Source: JARRQB01 sp965368585 (GTDB lineage Bacteria; Pseudomonadota; Gammaproteobacteria; Chromatiales; Chromatiaceae). Taken from it: DNA of 15,122 nucleotides. Within the stretch, counting starts at the first letter, position 1; the number at the start of each line of letters is the position of its first letter. The position numbers and the translations under genes were made by a program. The notes below the pieces were generated by a model. That model was not told the origin of the DNA. It did not search any database and saw only the letters and a program-made list of their open reading frames with translations. The stretch spans positions 1 to 15,122 of the forward strand of contig CBDUNM010000128.1 of NCBI GenBank assembly GCA_965368585.1, in the 5' to 3' direction. Positions 1 through 8,077 of this stretch are shown in pieces.

Positions 1-530
1 GCCAATCCGGCCGCTGTCGTCAGCAGCGCCTGCCAGATCCCGCCCGACAGGACTGCAGGGTTGGCCTGGTGACCTGCGCTTTCCAGGGCCTGAAAGGCTT
101 CTATCATCCCCAGCACCGTGCCGAACAGCCCCAGCAACGGGCTGAGGGACGCAATTACCTCGAGAATCCGCAGGTAACGGAACTGTCCCTCCAACTCCTC
201 CGCGGCCACGCGCAACGACTCTTCTCTGACGCGCGCCTCCGGCGCGCCTGCCGATAGCCCGGCCATGGCGGCGGCAAGCACCCGAAACACCGGTTGGCGG
301 CTGCCGCGCGCCTGCCGCAGCGCCGTCTCTTGATCACCGGACGACCAGGCCGTGAACACGGCGTCGAGTAACCGCCCGCTGCCCAAGCCGTAGGGAAACA
401 ATTGCCAGAGCTTGACCAGGACGACCGTCAATGCAATCAACGACAGTACCAGCAGAATCGACACCACCGGACCACCGCTGTGTAACAGCGGTGTACTGGA
501 GAACAACGAAGTGAAGCTATCAAATCCCAT
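1..530 (-). CDS. MotA/TolQ/ExbB-family proton channel subunit (partial, C-terminus beyond window)
   Basis: The protein starts at the ATG at 530 and stays open for 176 codons to the left edge, so its C-terminus is missing. ExbB/TolQ/MotA proteins are inner-membrane channel subunits that turn the proton gradient into work; ExbB with ExbD drives TonB and so outer-membrane receptors. Visible here are a first hydrophobic helix (about residues 20-42), a cytoplasmic stretch (about 43-120), a second helix carrying the family signature SPLLGLFGTVLGM (130-142), and the start of a third with GIWQALLTTAAGL (164-176). It begins 49 bp downstream of the TonB-receptor stop on the same strand, so the two are probably one transcript. 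An exbD-like and perhaps a tonB gene would be expected just left of the window. ExbB is more likely than TolQ or MotA because of the receptor next door, but this is inference. Confidence 0.9.
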   Translation of the reverse strand, partial: MGFDSFTSLFSSTPLLHSGGPVVSILLVLSLIALTVVLVKLWQLFPYGLGSGRLLDAVFTAWSSGDQETALRQARGSRQPVFRVLAAAMAGLSAGAPEARVREESLRVAAEELEGQFRYLRILEVIASLSPLLGLFGTVLGMIEAFQALESAGHQANPAVLSGGIWQALLTTAAGL

Positions 531-579
531 TTAATATTCTCTCTGCGACGCTCGGCTCAATCTGCCGCGCCGGCCGACC

Positions 580-2883
580 TCAAAACGAAGCCTCGACCCC
601 GATCCAGCCGCTGCGCGGTGCACCGGGACTGAGAAACCGGGGATCGTCGTATGCGGCGCCCAATACTTCCTCCGGTTCACCCAAGGTGCCGAACGTCTCG
701 AAATCGGTATCGAAGACATTGTCAATCTTCGCGAACACACTGAAATGTTTGCTGACGCGGTAACGCCCGCGCAGGTTCACTACGGTGTAACCATCGACCG
801 TGCCCAACTGATTCGACTCGTCGCCGCGCAGGTGTTGGTCCGAGTTATAGATAAGCTCGCCACCCAACGAGATCGAGGGACTGAGCCGATAAGCGGCGCC
901 TGCTTTGAACACGTGCTGCGGGATACCGGGTACACGATCACCTTTTTGCACCGTGATCTCGCCGCCAATGGCCTCCGGGTGATTGGCGCTGGGCGCGTCA
1001 AAGGTGTTTTCGAAGGTGGCGTCCAGGTAGGCGTAGTTGACGAACCAGTCGACTTGCTCCCCGCCGGCGCGGCCGTTGAGGCTCAGTTCGATCCCACGGC
1101 GGCGTGTGTCACCGATGTTGTCGAAAAAGCCTTCGCTGGTGAGCGCGCCGGAAGAAATGAAGATAATGTCATCGTTGTTGGTGGTCGTAAAGACCGCGGC
1201 TTGCCAGTTGACGCCGGCGGCACGGCCGCGGGCGCCGACTTCGAAGGTTTTCGCGACAACCTGGTCCAACGGCGGGTCCGACAGGAATGCATTGGGCAGA
1301 CGGCAAGGATCATCGGGATCGGCGCAGGTCAATTCCACCGGCGTCGGCGCACGGGTCGCTTCACTGTAACTGCCATAAACGCTCGTCCTGGGATTGAAGG
1401 TGTAGGTAATGCCCGCGGATGGGTTAAAACGATTGAAACTATGATCGCCGTTTAATGCAGTTCCAATCCGGTCGTCCAATTCGATATTGGTATGATTCCA
1501 ACGCCCGGCGAGGTTGAGTGTCAAACGTTCGGTGACACTCAGCGTATCGGCAAAATACAATCCGAAGGTGCGCGTTTTGGCCTTGACGCTCACCAATGAA
1601 TCCATGTCAATGACGCCCCCACCCACGGCGAATCGCGTAGCGTCGAGCGATCCCAGCTCCGTCTGCGAACGAAAGCGCGCGCGACCTTCATCCCAGGCCG
1701 CCCCGACTATCAACTGGTTATCCTTGCCGGCAACAGCAGAAAACAAGGTTAGCTGCAAAGACCCGCCATAACTTTCCTGCTTGGTGGTCGAGGTGTTAAT
1801 CGTTGCGCCTTGCAAGTCGTCGTCGGCCGCAATGTCAATTCCGTCCCGATCCCGGACGACTTTCTCCAAGCCGTCGTCTTCGATGCAGAGCAAGCCGGTA
1901 TTTCCGGGCTCGACACACTCTTCAATATCCGAATCATCACCATTCAATGTGTCTATGTTATGCTTTCGGAAGTACAGATTTCCCGCCAAGATCAGGTTTT
2001 CGTTCAAATCGGTATCGCCGTTCAAAGTGAGCGCCAGGTACTCGTTTTCGGTGATATCGGGACGGGTGAACACGGTGCTGCGGTCTTCGTTGAGCAGGTC
2101 GAGGGGCAGCGGACCGTTTCCGATCAACCGCGTATCCGCAATATTCAGACCGAGATGCAGGCGCGCCGCCTCCGACTGCCAGCTGATCTTACCGAACAGA
2201 CTCGCGGCTTCCGACGGGGAGAAGTCCCGCCACCCGTCTTCATCGAAATAGCGCACGGCCAGGTAGTGGGCCCAGTCGCCGTGTTGCGCACCGCTTTCCG
2301 CTTCCGCATCCCAGCGACCAAACGAGCCGCCCAGCAAGGACGCGCGGTTGCCCTGAAACGTGAACCCGCTCTTGGTGGTCAGCGATAGCGCACCTCCCAG
2401 CGTGTTCAGACCAAACAGCGGATTCGACCCGGGAATCAGATTGACGCTCTCGATCGCGTGTTGCGGAATGGTGTCCCAGTGTACGGTATCACCGAAAACC
2501 GAATTGAGACGCACACCGTCGCCGTAAACCGCGATCCCCTGCGGCAGCCCCAACAAGGGGGAAGCGGTGAACCCACGGTACCGCAGATCCGGTTGCAAGG
2601 GATTGTTCTGGGCCGCGTTCAGGGTGACGCTGCCCAGTTGACGGTTCATCGTGTCCGTCAGGTCCAACCCGCCGTCGCGCAGCGCATCACGACCCAGCAC
2701 CTGGACATTGGCGGGATAGTGAGCCGCCGGCACGCCGGTCCCGTGCAGGGGGGTAACGCCGATGACTTCGATCTCGTCCAGCTCCGCGGCGGTAAGTGGC
2801 CAGGAGGACACGATCACCGCGCCCGCCAGCACCGCCCACAAACAATCGCCCATGCGTCCTGGTAGCCGCAGCGCTACTCTCAT
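580..2883 (-). CDS. TonB-dependent outer-membrane receptor
   Basis: A 767-residue TonB-dependent transporter, which imports a scarce ligand through a plugged 22-strand outer-membrane barrel. The frame is open upstream of 2883, but ATG 2883 is chosen because it has a Shine-Dalgarno-like GAGGGGAAAG just upstream and begins a typical signal peptide (positive residues, hydrophobic core 15-27, cleavage near TAA/E at 33-34). A TonB-box-like segment, DEIEVIGVTP, lies at 36-45. A plug domain follows (about 50-165, with PNVQVLG-like and NPLFGLNTLGGALSLTTKSG segments), then a long barrel ending in phenylalanine. Extracellular loops hold two likely disulfide pairs: an acidic region with EECVEPGNTGLLC, and TCADPDDPC. 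The substrate is unknown; iron complexes, other metals or cofactors all remain possible. The ExbB-like gene follows directly, and a two-component system is transcribed divergently, which suggests regulated uptake. Confidence 0.93.
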   Translation of the reverse strand: MRVALRLPGRMGDCLWAVLAGAVIVSSWPLTAAELDEIEVIGVTPLHGTGVPAAHYPANVQVLGRDALRDGGLDLTDTMNRQLGSVTLNAAQNNPLQPDLRYRGFTASPLLGLPQGIAVYGDGVRLNSVFGDTVHWDTIPQHAIESVNLIPGSNPLFGLNTLGGALSLTTKSGFTFQGNRASLLGGSFGRWDAEAESGAQHGDWAHYLAVRYFDEDGWRDFSPSEAASLFGKISWQSEAARLHLGLNIADTRLIGNGPLPLDLLNEDRSTVFTRPDITENEYLALTLNGDTDLNENLILAGNLYFRKHNIDTLNGDDSDIEECVEPGNTGLLCIEDDGLEKVVRDRDGIDIAADDDLQGATINTSTTKQESYGGSLQLTLFSAVAGKDNQLIVGAAWDEGRARFRSQTELGSLDATRFAVGGGVIDMDSLVSVKAKTRTFGLYFADTLSVTERLTLNLAGRWNHTNIELDDRIGTALNGDHSFNRFNPSAGITYTFNPRTSVYGSYSEATRAPTPVELTCADPDDPCRLPNAFLSDPPLDQVVAKTFEVGARGRAAGVNWQAAVFTTTNNDDIIFISSGALTSEGFFDNIGDTRRRGIELSLNGRAGGEQVDWFVNYAYLDATFENTFDAPSANHPEAIGGEITVQKGDRVPGIPQHVFKAGAAYRLSPSISLGGELIYNSDQHLRGDESNQLGTVDGYTVVNLRGRYRVSKHFSVFAKIDNVFDTDFETFGTLGEPEEVLGAAYDDPRFLSPGAPRSGWIGVEASF

Positions 2884-3191
2884 TGCTTTCCCCTCGACGT
2901 CGTGATTCTTCTCTTTTTGGCAGGGGCGCATATCGAACAAACCCGCAGGCTGCCGTCCTTTGCGCGCAACCGCCAGCGCATTGCCAATGTCGAACATAAC
3001 AGAGTCGCATCGAACCCGAGATGCGGATTGCTCCCGTGATTCCCGCCTGTTCTCCCCCCTGTTGCCGGGAACAAACGGTCGTTCATCGGGAAAATTTCCC
3101 GATTCCCGCAGCCCCGCGGCGCCGGACGCGACCGGAGCGTTATCGTGCAATAATTGACCGAAGACCGTATTTGCCGCTGACCGCCAAATCG
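2884..3191. promoter_or_regulatory. Divergent control region between receptor and two-component genes
   Basis: This 308-bp non-coding stretch separates the receptor start (2883, minus) from the response-regulator start (3192, plus), so it must hold promoters for both directions. I could not fix convincing -35/-10 pairs for either gene. Its striking content is a 19-bp palindrome and a cluster of CGGGAA/TTCCCG hexamers between 3040 and 3108. The reading frames of both neighbouring genes extend into it, but the residues encoded there look like random composition and precede good starts, so I treat it as regulatory. Confidence 0.6.
3085..3103. promoter_or_regulatory. Perfect 19-bp palindrome, candidate operator
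   Basis: ATCGGGAAAATTTCCCGAT has 9-bp arms around a single central A. It sits in the divergent control region. Further copies of the half-site hexamer CGGGAA/TTCCCG lie at 3040-3045, 3066-3071 and 3103-3108, besides the two inside the palindrome. Such symmetry fits a dimeric DNA-binding protein. The adjacent NarL-type response regulator is the obvious candidate, but that is inference. Confidence 0.55.
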
Positions 3192-3836
3192 ATGCAGAAG
3201 AGCGAACCTCTTGTTGTCCTGATCGTCGACGACCACCCTGTCGTGCGCTCGGGCTGCCGCCTGCTGCTGGAGCAGGTCGATGGCGCGCAAGTCCACGAAG
3301 CCGTCGACGGCGAAACCGCATGCAGCCTTTACGACCAACTCAAACCCGATGTCGTGGTGCTCGACTTGACCCTCCCGGGGATGGGGGGACTGGAAGTGCT
3401 GAAACGCCTGCGTTCGCGCGACCCGCACGCGAAAGTGGTGGTCTTCACCATGCGTGACGACTCGATATACGGTGCCAAGGCGCTGCAAGACGGAGCGCTG
3501 GGCTATGTCACCAAACAAAGCGCCCCGGACGACCTGGTCACCGCGGTACGCAGGGCGGCTGCTGGCGAGCCCTACCTGAGCCGCGATATCGCCGAACAAA
3601 TCGCCTTGGCGAATGTCCGCAGCGGCAGGGGGGCGCTCGACGAATTGTCGCCGCGTGATATCGAACTGCTGAGGTTGGTCAGCGAAGGCAACAGCCTCAA
3701 GGATATCGCCGTGCAGTTGCATATCAGTTACAAAACCGTCGCGAACAACTGCTCAATGCTGAAAAGCAAACTTGGCGCCAGGACCCAGTCCGACCTGGTG
3801 CGCATCGCGATCAAGCACGGCCTGTGTACGCGCTAG
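3192..3836 (+). CDS. LuxR/NarL-family two-component response regulator
   Basis: A 214-residue response regulator: an N-terminal receiver domain that accepts a phosphate, and a C-terminal helix-turn-helix that binds DNA. The receiver has the acidic pair D13-D14, phospho-acceptor D58 (VVVLDLTLPG), T86 and K108, all at the expected spacing. The LuxR-type HTH is at about 150-210 (LSPRDIELL, then LKDIAVQLHISYKTVANN). ATG 3192 gives the normal family length. The frame continues upstream to 3021 but encodes nothing receiver-like there. No good ribosome-binding site precedes the ATG; an in-frame TTG at 3171, with GAAGA in front of it, is an alternative that would add seven residues. The cognate kinase follows 31 bp later, and the receptor is divergent. 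The likely role is to control the receptor operon and its own transcription. Confidence 0.93.
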   Translation: MQKSEPLVVLIVDDHPVVRSGCRLLLEQVDGAQVHEAVDGETACSLYDQLKPDVVVLDLTLPGMGGLEVLKRLRSRDPHAKVVVFTMRDDSIYGAKALQDGALGYVTKQSAPDDLVTAVRRAAAGEPYLSRDIAEQIALANVRSGRGALDELSPRDIELLRLVSEGNSLKDIAVQLHISYKTVANNCSMLKSKLGARTQSDLVRIAIKHGLCTR

Positions 3837-3867
3837 CGTCTGCGCTTCCGCTCAACGACGAATAACT

Positions 3868-5208
3868 TTGTTGGCCGTCCGCAACTCGCTAAAGGTTCGT
3901 ATCGTCGCCATCAGCATCGCAGCATTGGCCGTGGCGATCGCGCTGGCTGGCGTACTGATCGTGCACAACGCACGTAACGCCGTGCGTGCGGAAATCAACT
4001 CCAGCATGGACCTCGTGGACCGGTTGGTGAAGGTCCTGTTGCCGCACGGCGATCGCAAGCTTGCGGGCGGCACCGAAATCAGCCAGTTCGTCGAACGGCT
4101 GCGACAAACAAGACATCTGGACATCACCATCGAAGAGCGCAACGATGCACCACGCACCGAGCCGTCGTCGGAGCAAGCCATTGTGGATATCGATGCGCCG
4201 GCCTGGTTTGCAGGCATAATGCTGCCCGCCATACCCGAGCTGCCCAGGATATACATCCAAAGCGACCGCCATGCCGATGAGACTTACGTCGTGCGGGCAA
4301 ACCCGGCCGATGAAATTGAGGAAATCTGGGGTAATGTCAGAATACTGATTGCAGTCACTTCCGGTCTGCTGGTTTTATTGTCGGTGCTGCTCTACTTCAT
4401 TGTGCACAACGGCTTGCGCCCGTTGAACATGCTGACAAACGGGTTCAAGCGACTCGAGCAAGGCGATTTTTCGGCGCGGATCGACGACGGTGCCGTACGC
4501 GAACTCGCCACAATCAACCGGCAGTTCAATCATGTGTCCGCGGTGCTCGAGCAGGCCATGCGCGACAAGCAGTTGCTTGCCAGGCGTTTGCTCTATCTGC
4601 AGGAGGACGAACGCCGGGCGCTTGCCCGCGAACTGCACGACGACGTCGGGCCTTGTTTCTTCGGTATCCGAACCGACACCACGCTGATCCGGGGCTATCT
4701 TGAAAAGCGCACGGTTGAAGAAGTACCCGCCAGACTCGACTCCATCGATCAAATAGTCGATCAGTTGCAAACCCAGATCAGACAGATTCTGCAATCACTG
4801 CGGCCCGCGTCCGTTGACGGCGAAGCACTCGAAGCCGCCATCCGCGAACTGCTCGCCGGATGGCAGGCGCGCCTGCCGAACATCACCTGGACGCTCGACT
4901 GCACCCCCGCGCCATCGGACCTGCATATCGAAATATCCAGCACGCTTTATCGGATTGTCCAGGAATGTTTGACCAATATTGCCAAACACGCCGAGGCGAG
5001 TGTCGTAACAGTCGCCATCGACTACACCGCGGGACATGCGCAGCTGTGGGTCAGCGACAACGGCAAAGGCATCGCCCAGGGCACGTCCTTCGGCCTGGGG
5101 CTCATTGGTATCAAGGAACGCACCGAGGCGCTGGGGGGGCGTTTCGAGATGGCGGACAACACCCCGACCGGCGTCAATCTCCGCGTCCGCATTCCGCTCA
5201 CATATTAA
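3868..5208 (+). CDS. Membrane sensor histidine kinase, HisKA_3 (NarX/UhpB/DegS) class
   Basis: A 446-residue sensor kinase that should autophosphorylate on histidine and pass the phosphate to the response regulator encoded just upstream. In order: TM1 (about 11-33), a periplasmic sensor region of some 120 residues (34-156), TM2 (157-179), a HAMP linker (about 180-230), the dimerisation/phospho-acceptor box ARELHDDVGP with H257, and a GHKL ATPase domain with the N-box around N370 (TNIAKHAEA), G1 box SDNGKG (D397) and G2 GLGL (409-412). The periplasmic part matches no sensor fold I recognise, so the signal is unknown. The start is uncertain: there is no ATG or GTG near the regulator stop, and two tandem TTG codons (3868, 3871) are the only plausible starts before TM1. 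A weak TTG start without a clear Shine-Dalgarno suggests low or coupled expression. Confidence 0.9.
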   Translation: MLAVRNSLKVRIVAISIAALAVAIALAGVLIVHNARNAVRAEINSSMDLVDRLVKVLLPHGDRKLAGGTEISQFVERLRQTRHLDITIEERNDAPRTEPSSEQAIVDIDAPAWFAGIMLPAIPELPRIYIQSDRHADETYVVRANPADEIEEIWGNVRILIAVTSGLLVLLSVLLYFIVHNGLRPLNMLTNGFKRLEQGDFSARIDDGAVRELATINRQFNHVSAVLEQAMRDKQLLARRLLYLQEDERRALARELHDDVGPCFFGIRTDTTLIRGYLEKRTVEEVPARLDSIDQIVDQLQTQIRQILQSLRPASVDGEALEAAIRELLAGWQARLPNITWTLDCTPAPSDLHIEISSTLYRIVQECLTNIAKHAEASVVTVAIDYTAGHAQLWVSDNGKGIAQGTSFGLGLIGIKERTEALGGRFEMADNTPTGVNLRVRIPLTY

Positions 5209-5217
5209 GATATGCTT

Positions 5218-5436
5218 TAGTAAAGCCTCATGTCGGGTAAAGGTTCAAGTGACCGTTTGCTGCAGGGAAGCAGCAGCCGAGCCTGCAGGGGTGAATCGCG
5301 AAGCGGTGAACGCCTTGCCATGGATGGCGAGGCCGGACTTATTTGCGCAGCAGCGACTGCGTAGCAAGAAAGTAATCACGGCGGGTCACTGAAAGCTTTA
5401 CCCGGCAGGAGGCACTGGAAACGTGAGGCTTTATTA
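5218..5436. repeat. MITE-like element with inverted-repeat ends and internal hairpins
   Basis: This non-coding stretch between the kinase and the TPR gene is built from inverted repeats. The outer ends TAGTAAAGCCTCA (5218-5230) and TGAGGCTTTATTA (5424-5436) match at 12 of 13 positions in inverse orientation. An inner pair matches too: GCCTC at 5225-5229 with GAGGC at 5409-5413, CGGGTAAAG at 5234-5242 with CTTTACCCG at 5396-5404, and GTGACC-like sequence near 5249-5254 with GGTCAC near 5384-5389. The interior has further stems: CTGCAGG/CCTGCAG (5260-5266/5282-5288) and GCCTTGCCAT/ATGGCGAGGC (5312-5321/5324-5333, one G-T pair). There is no open reading frame of note. A small non-autonomous mobile element or extragenic repeat is most likely; a structured RNA is possible. 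No clear target-site duplication is visible. Confidence 0.6.
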
Positions 5437-5475
5437 ATAATTTCCGTAACAAGGAAGCGCTAAGGCAGTCGTGTC

Positions 5476-5493
5476 GACCGGCCGACGCCGGTC
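5476..5493 (-). terminator. Possible terminator hairpin after the TPR gene
   Basis: GACCGGC and GCCGGTC form a perfect 7-bp GC-rich stem with a CGAC loop, beginning 5 bp beyond the TPR-gene stop codon (5499-5501). No T-run follows on the minus strand, so it is not a classical intrinsic terminator. It may only stabilise the 3' end. Confidence 0.35.
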
Positions 5494-5498
5494 AGCCA

Positions 5499-7889
5499 CT
5501 ACAGATCGCGCAACGCGCGCAGCGCCTGATCTTTGTTGGGAAACTCCACGCTCGACACCGCTGCACGCTCGAGCAACTCTTTCGCATCCGACTTTCTGCC
5601 GATCTCTTTATAGATCATGCCCAGATGAAACTGAATCTCGGGGTTTTCCGGGGCCCCCGCCGCGGCGAACTCCAAATGCGGCAATGCCTGCGCCAGATCG
5701 CCGTTGTGGTAATAGACCCAGCCCACGGTGTCTCTGAATATCGGGTTACGCGATTTTTCAAAGCGCGCCGCCAACGCCAGCGCCTCCTTACGCGCAGCGT
5801 CGTCAGGCTCGTGTTCAACCAGCAGCAGCGCCAGATTGTTGGCCGCCTGATGCGCGTCGGGCGCACTTTCCAACAGACGGGAATATTCCTCGACGGCGCG
5901 ATCGGGCTGGTTCGCCCGTACGTAGAGCTTGGCGAGGTTTAGACTGAGCGCCGCGTCGCTGTCCGTATTCTCCTTGGCCAGCTGCAGCGTGCTTATCGCC
6001 TCTTCGAGCTTACCTTGGTTCACATTCAGCGTTGCGAGATTCATATAGGGAATCGCCCACTTTGGGTTGAGCGCCTTCGCCGCTTCGAAGGACTCGACCG
6101 CCGCCTGCGTATCGCCCGCGCGATTCTGCAGCTCGCCGATCAGATTCAGGGCCACGATATGCTTCGGGTTGGCCTTGAGCATTTCCTCGAGTTCCGCTTT
6201 GGCGACATCGCTCTCGCCGAGCGCCACGCGACTTCGCACGGTGGCGGTGAGCGGTTCGACGGCGTTTTCCGCGATCGCCAGCGCACGGCCAAAGGCCTCT
6301 ATCGCCTTTCGGTGTTCCCCTCGCGCCTGTAGGATCAAACCCGCCAGATAGTGCCCGTCCGGCCGCTCCGGCGCATGGGTTTGAATGCTTTGTGCGTACT
6401 CCAGTGCCCGGGTGAGATGGTTGGCGCGCAACTCGATCTTGGCCAAACGCGACAACGCACTGGTATTTTTCGGCATCTCTTTCAGCATGCGTTCAAGTAC
6501 GCTTTGCGCTTCTTCGTTGCGTTCCAGACGTGCATACAGATCGCTCAGCGCCAAATAGCCGCTTTCGGATTTCGGCGCCGCCTCGATATGGTGTTCGAGC
6601 TGATCGGTCGCGAGATCCACCTTGCCTTGCGCCAGCAGTGCCTTGACCAACAAGCCGGTCGCAGTGACCGCTTCCGGGCTGTCCCCGACGACCACTCGTA
6701 GATCGCTGATTGCCGCGTCGATGCGCTGTTCCTGCAACGCCAGCGTAGCTCTTGCCGTGAGCACTTCGCCGTCGTGCGGCGCGTCCTTCAGAACCTGTTC
6801 AAGGAGTTTTTTGCCGTCAGCAACTTCGCCTTGCGCCAAGCGCACGCCGGCAAGTCGTTTACGCGCAACGACGCCGATGCTCTCGGTGCCATGTCTGTTG
6901 ATAAGATCTTCGTATATCGCTTGCGCATCGGCATATTTTTTCTGTTTTAGATAGAAAGACCCCAAACGCATCAACACGGCCGGGTTCCCCTGCATGTCTT
7001 CGGCCAGGGTCTTGATCGCTTGTTCGGCAGCTTCAGGGGATTTGCTATTAAACCAGAGATCTGTCAGCACCAGAGCGGTGCGCTCCTTGTCTTCGCCGGT
7101 CGCGCGCTCATGCAATCCCCGCAGCATTTGTTCCGCCTCCCCCACTTTGCCGTAATGGGCAAGCGAGGCGACACGCCGAATGGCGAGGTCGACGTCGTCC
7201 GGGCGCTTGTCGACAAGCGTCTGCAACAGTTCGAGTTCTTCGTCCTGTCGGTCTGCCTTACGGTATGCCCAGAGCAGCGTGTGGGGAATTTGCAGGGAAT
7301 CGGGCAGTTTTTGCATCCCGTCCTTGAGCAGGGTAACCGCCGCCTCGGTCTTGCCCTCATCGAGGTGCAATCTGGCGAGAAAGACCCTGGCACTTTCGTT
7401 ACTCGGGTCGACATCCAACACTACTTTGGCCAGCGTCTGCGCCTTATAGCGATCGCCATCGATGCCGGCTATGAACGCCTCCAGCAAGATGACTTTCGGA
7501 TCGGCTTCGGCGACCAGAGCCGCCTTTTGGTAATCCTGCTTCGCCTCGTCGATCTTTTTTGCCGCAAGCAGGATATGACCCCTGGAAGTCAATGCGTCGA
7601 CGTTGTTTTCGTCGAAGGAGAGCGCCGTGTTGTAACTGCGAAACGCCCCCTGCCAATCCTGGACTTTTTCCTGTATTTTCGCCCGCAGCACCCAGCCTTC
7701 AACCAGTTTTTCTTCGATTTTCAGTGCGTTGCGAACCTCCAGCTGCGCTTTGGCGTACTCACCCTGGTCAAACAGCTCGCGCGCCTTTGCCAAATATTTG
7801 GCCGCGCGGTTTTCTGCTCCGCCGCAACCGGCAAGCGCCATAATCAAGGTGATCAACGCCAAAATCGTCCCGCGTTTCTTAGCTAACAT
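5499..7889 (-). CDS. TPR-repeat lipoprotein, resembling PrsT-type proteins
   Basis: A 796-residue protein with a lipoprotein signal peptide and tetratricopeptide repeats over nearly its whole length. The signal has KKR, a hydrophobic stretch and the lipobox LAGC, with C22 as the lipidated residue; glycine rather than aspartate follows, which favours outer-membrane sorting. The repeats show the usual W/Y/A/G spacing, for example YNTALSFDENNVDAL and NPKWAIPYMNLATLN. TPR arrays are protein-binding scaffolds. The N-terminal pattern and overall size resemble PEP-CTERM-associated PrsT lipoproteins of exopolysaccharide/sorting loci, but no exosortase or polysaccharide gene is in view, so the assignment is only by resemblance. 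ATG 7889 is preferred over GTG 7916 because AGGAACAGGT lies just upstream and the signal peptide then has normal length. It appears to be a single-gene transcript. Confidence 0.85.
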   Translation of the reverse strand: MLAKKRGTILALITLIMALAGCGGAENRAAKYLAKARELFDQGEYAKAQLEVRNALKIEEKLVEGWVLRAKIQEKVQDWQGAFRSYNTALSFDENNVDALTSRGHILLAAKKIDEAKQDYQKAALVAEADPKVILLEAFIAGIDGDRYKAQTLAKVVLDVDPSNESARVFLARLHLDEGKTEAAVTLLKDGMQKLPDSLQIPHTLLWAYRKADRQDEELELLQTLVDKRPDDVDLAIRRVASLAHYGKVGEAEQMLRGLHERATGEDKERTALVLTDLWFNSKSPEAAEQAIKTLAEDMQGNPAVLMRLGSFYLKQKKYADAQAIYEDLINRHGTESIGVVARKRLAGVRLAQGEVADGKKLLEQVLKDAPHDGEVLTARATLALQEQRIDAAISDLRVVVGDSPEAVTATGLLVKALLAQGKVDLATDQLEHHIEAAPKSESGYLALSDLYARLERNEEAQSVLERMLKEMPKNTSALSRLAKIELRANHLTRALEYAQSIQTHAPERPDGHYLAGLILQARGEHRKAIEAFGRALAIAENAVEPLTATVRSRVALGESDVAKAELEEMLKANPKHIVALNLIGELQNRAGDTQAAVESFEAAKALNPKWAIPYMNLATLNVNQGKLEEAISTLQLAKENTDSDAALSLNLAKLYVRANQPDRAVEEYSRLLESAPDAHQAANNLALLLVEHEPDDAARKEALALAARFEKSRNPIFRDTVGWVYYHNGDLAQALPHLEFAAAGAPENPEIQFHLGMIYKEIGRKSDAKELLERAAVSSVEFPNKDQALRALRDL

Positions 7890-7900
7890 ACCTGTTCCTA
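7890..7900 (-). promoter_or_regulatory. Ribosome-binding site deciding the TPR lipoprotein start
   Basis: On the minus strand TAGGAACAGGT precedes ATG 7889, placing AGGA about six bases from the start codon. The upstream in-frame GTG at 7916 lacks a comparable site. Confidence 0.6.
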
Positions 7901-8077
7901 TCTGAAGAATTGACACTTAGGATGAAACAAACGCGCAAGATTACTCCTTTTCCATCGGCGGTAAAGCGCAGTACTGGATCGGTTCCTAAAGAAATTTTTC
8001 GACGCCGGCAGTCGACGCGCTAACCGGCATCCGGGATGATCGCGCCGGCCATGCGTTTGGACGCCGCCCTGAAGGGA

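Noticed and set aside
745..1455. 236-codon open frame on the plus strand opposite the receptor gene
   Set aside because: It is antisense to a well-supported receptor gene, lacks a ribosome-binding site and shows no domain; long antisense frames are expected in GC-rich DNA.
2884..3321. N-terminal extension of the receptor frame up to 3321
   Set aside because: It would cross the divergent control region and the response-regulator start, encodes arginine-rich random-looking sequence, and hides the signal peptide that begins cleanly at ATG 2883.
5241..5255. GGTTCAAGT resembling a tRNA T-loop
   Set aside because: No acceptor stem, anticodon arm or CCA context could be folded around it; the sequence is explained by the inverted-repeat element.
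7020..7886. 288-codon plus-strand open frame opposite the TPR gene
   Set aside because: It is a mirror of the TPR repeats on the other strand with no start signal or domain.
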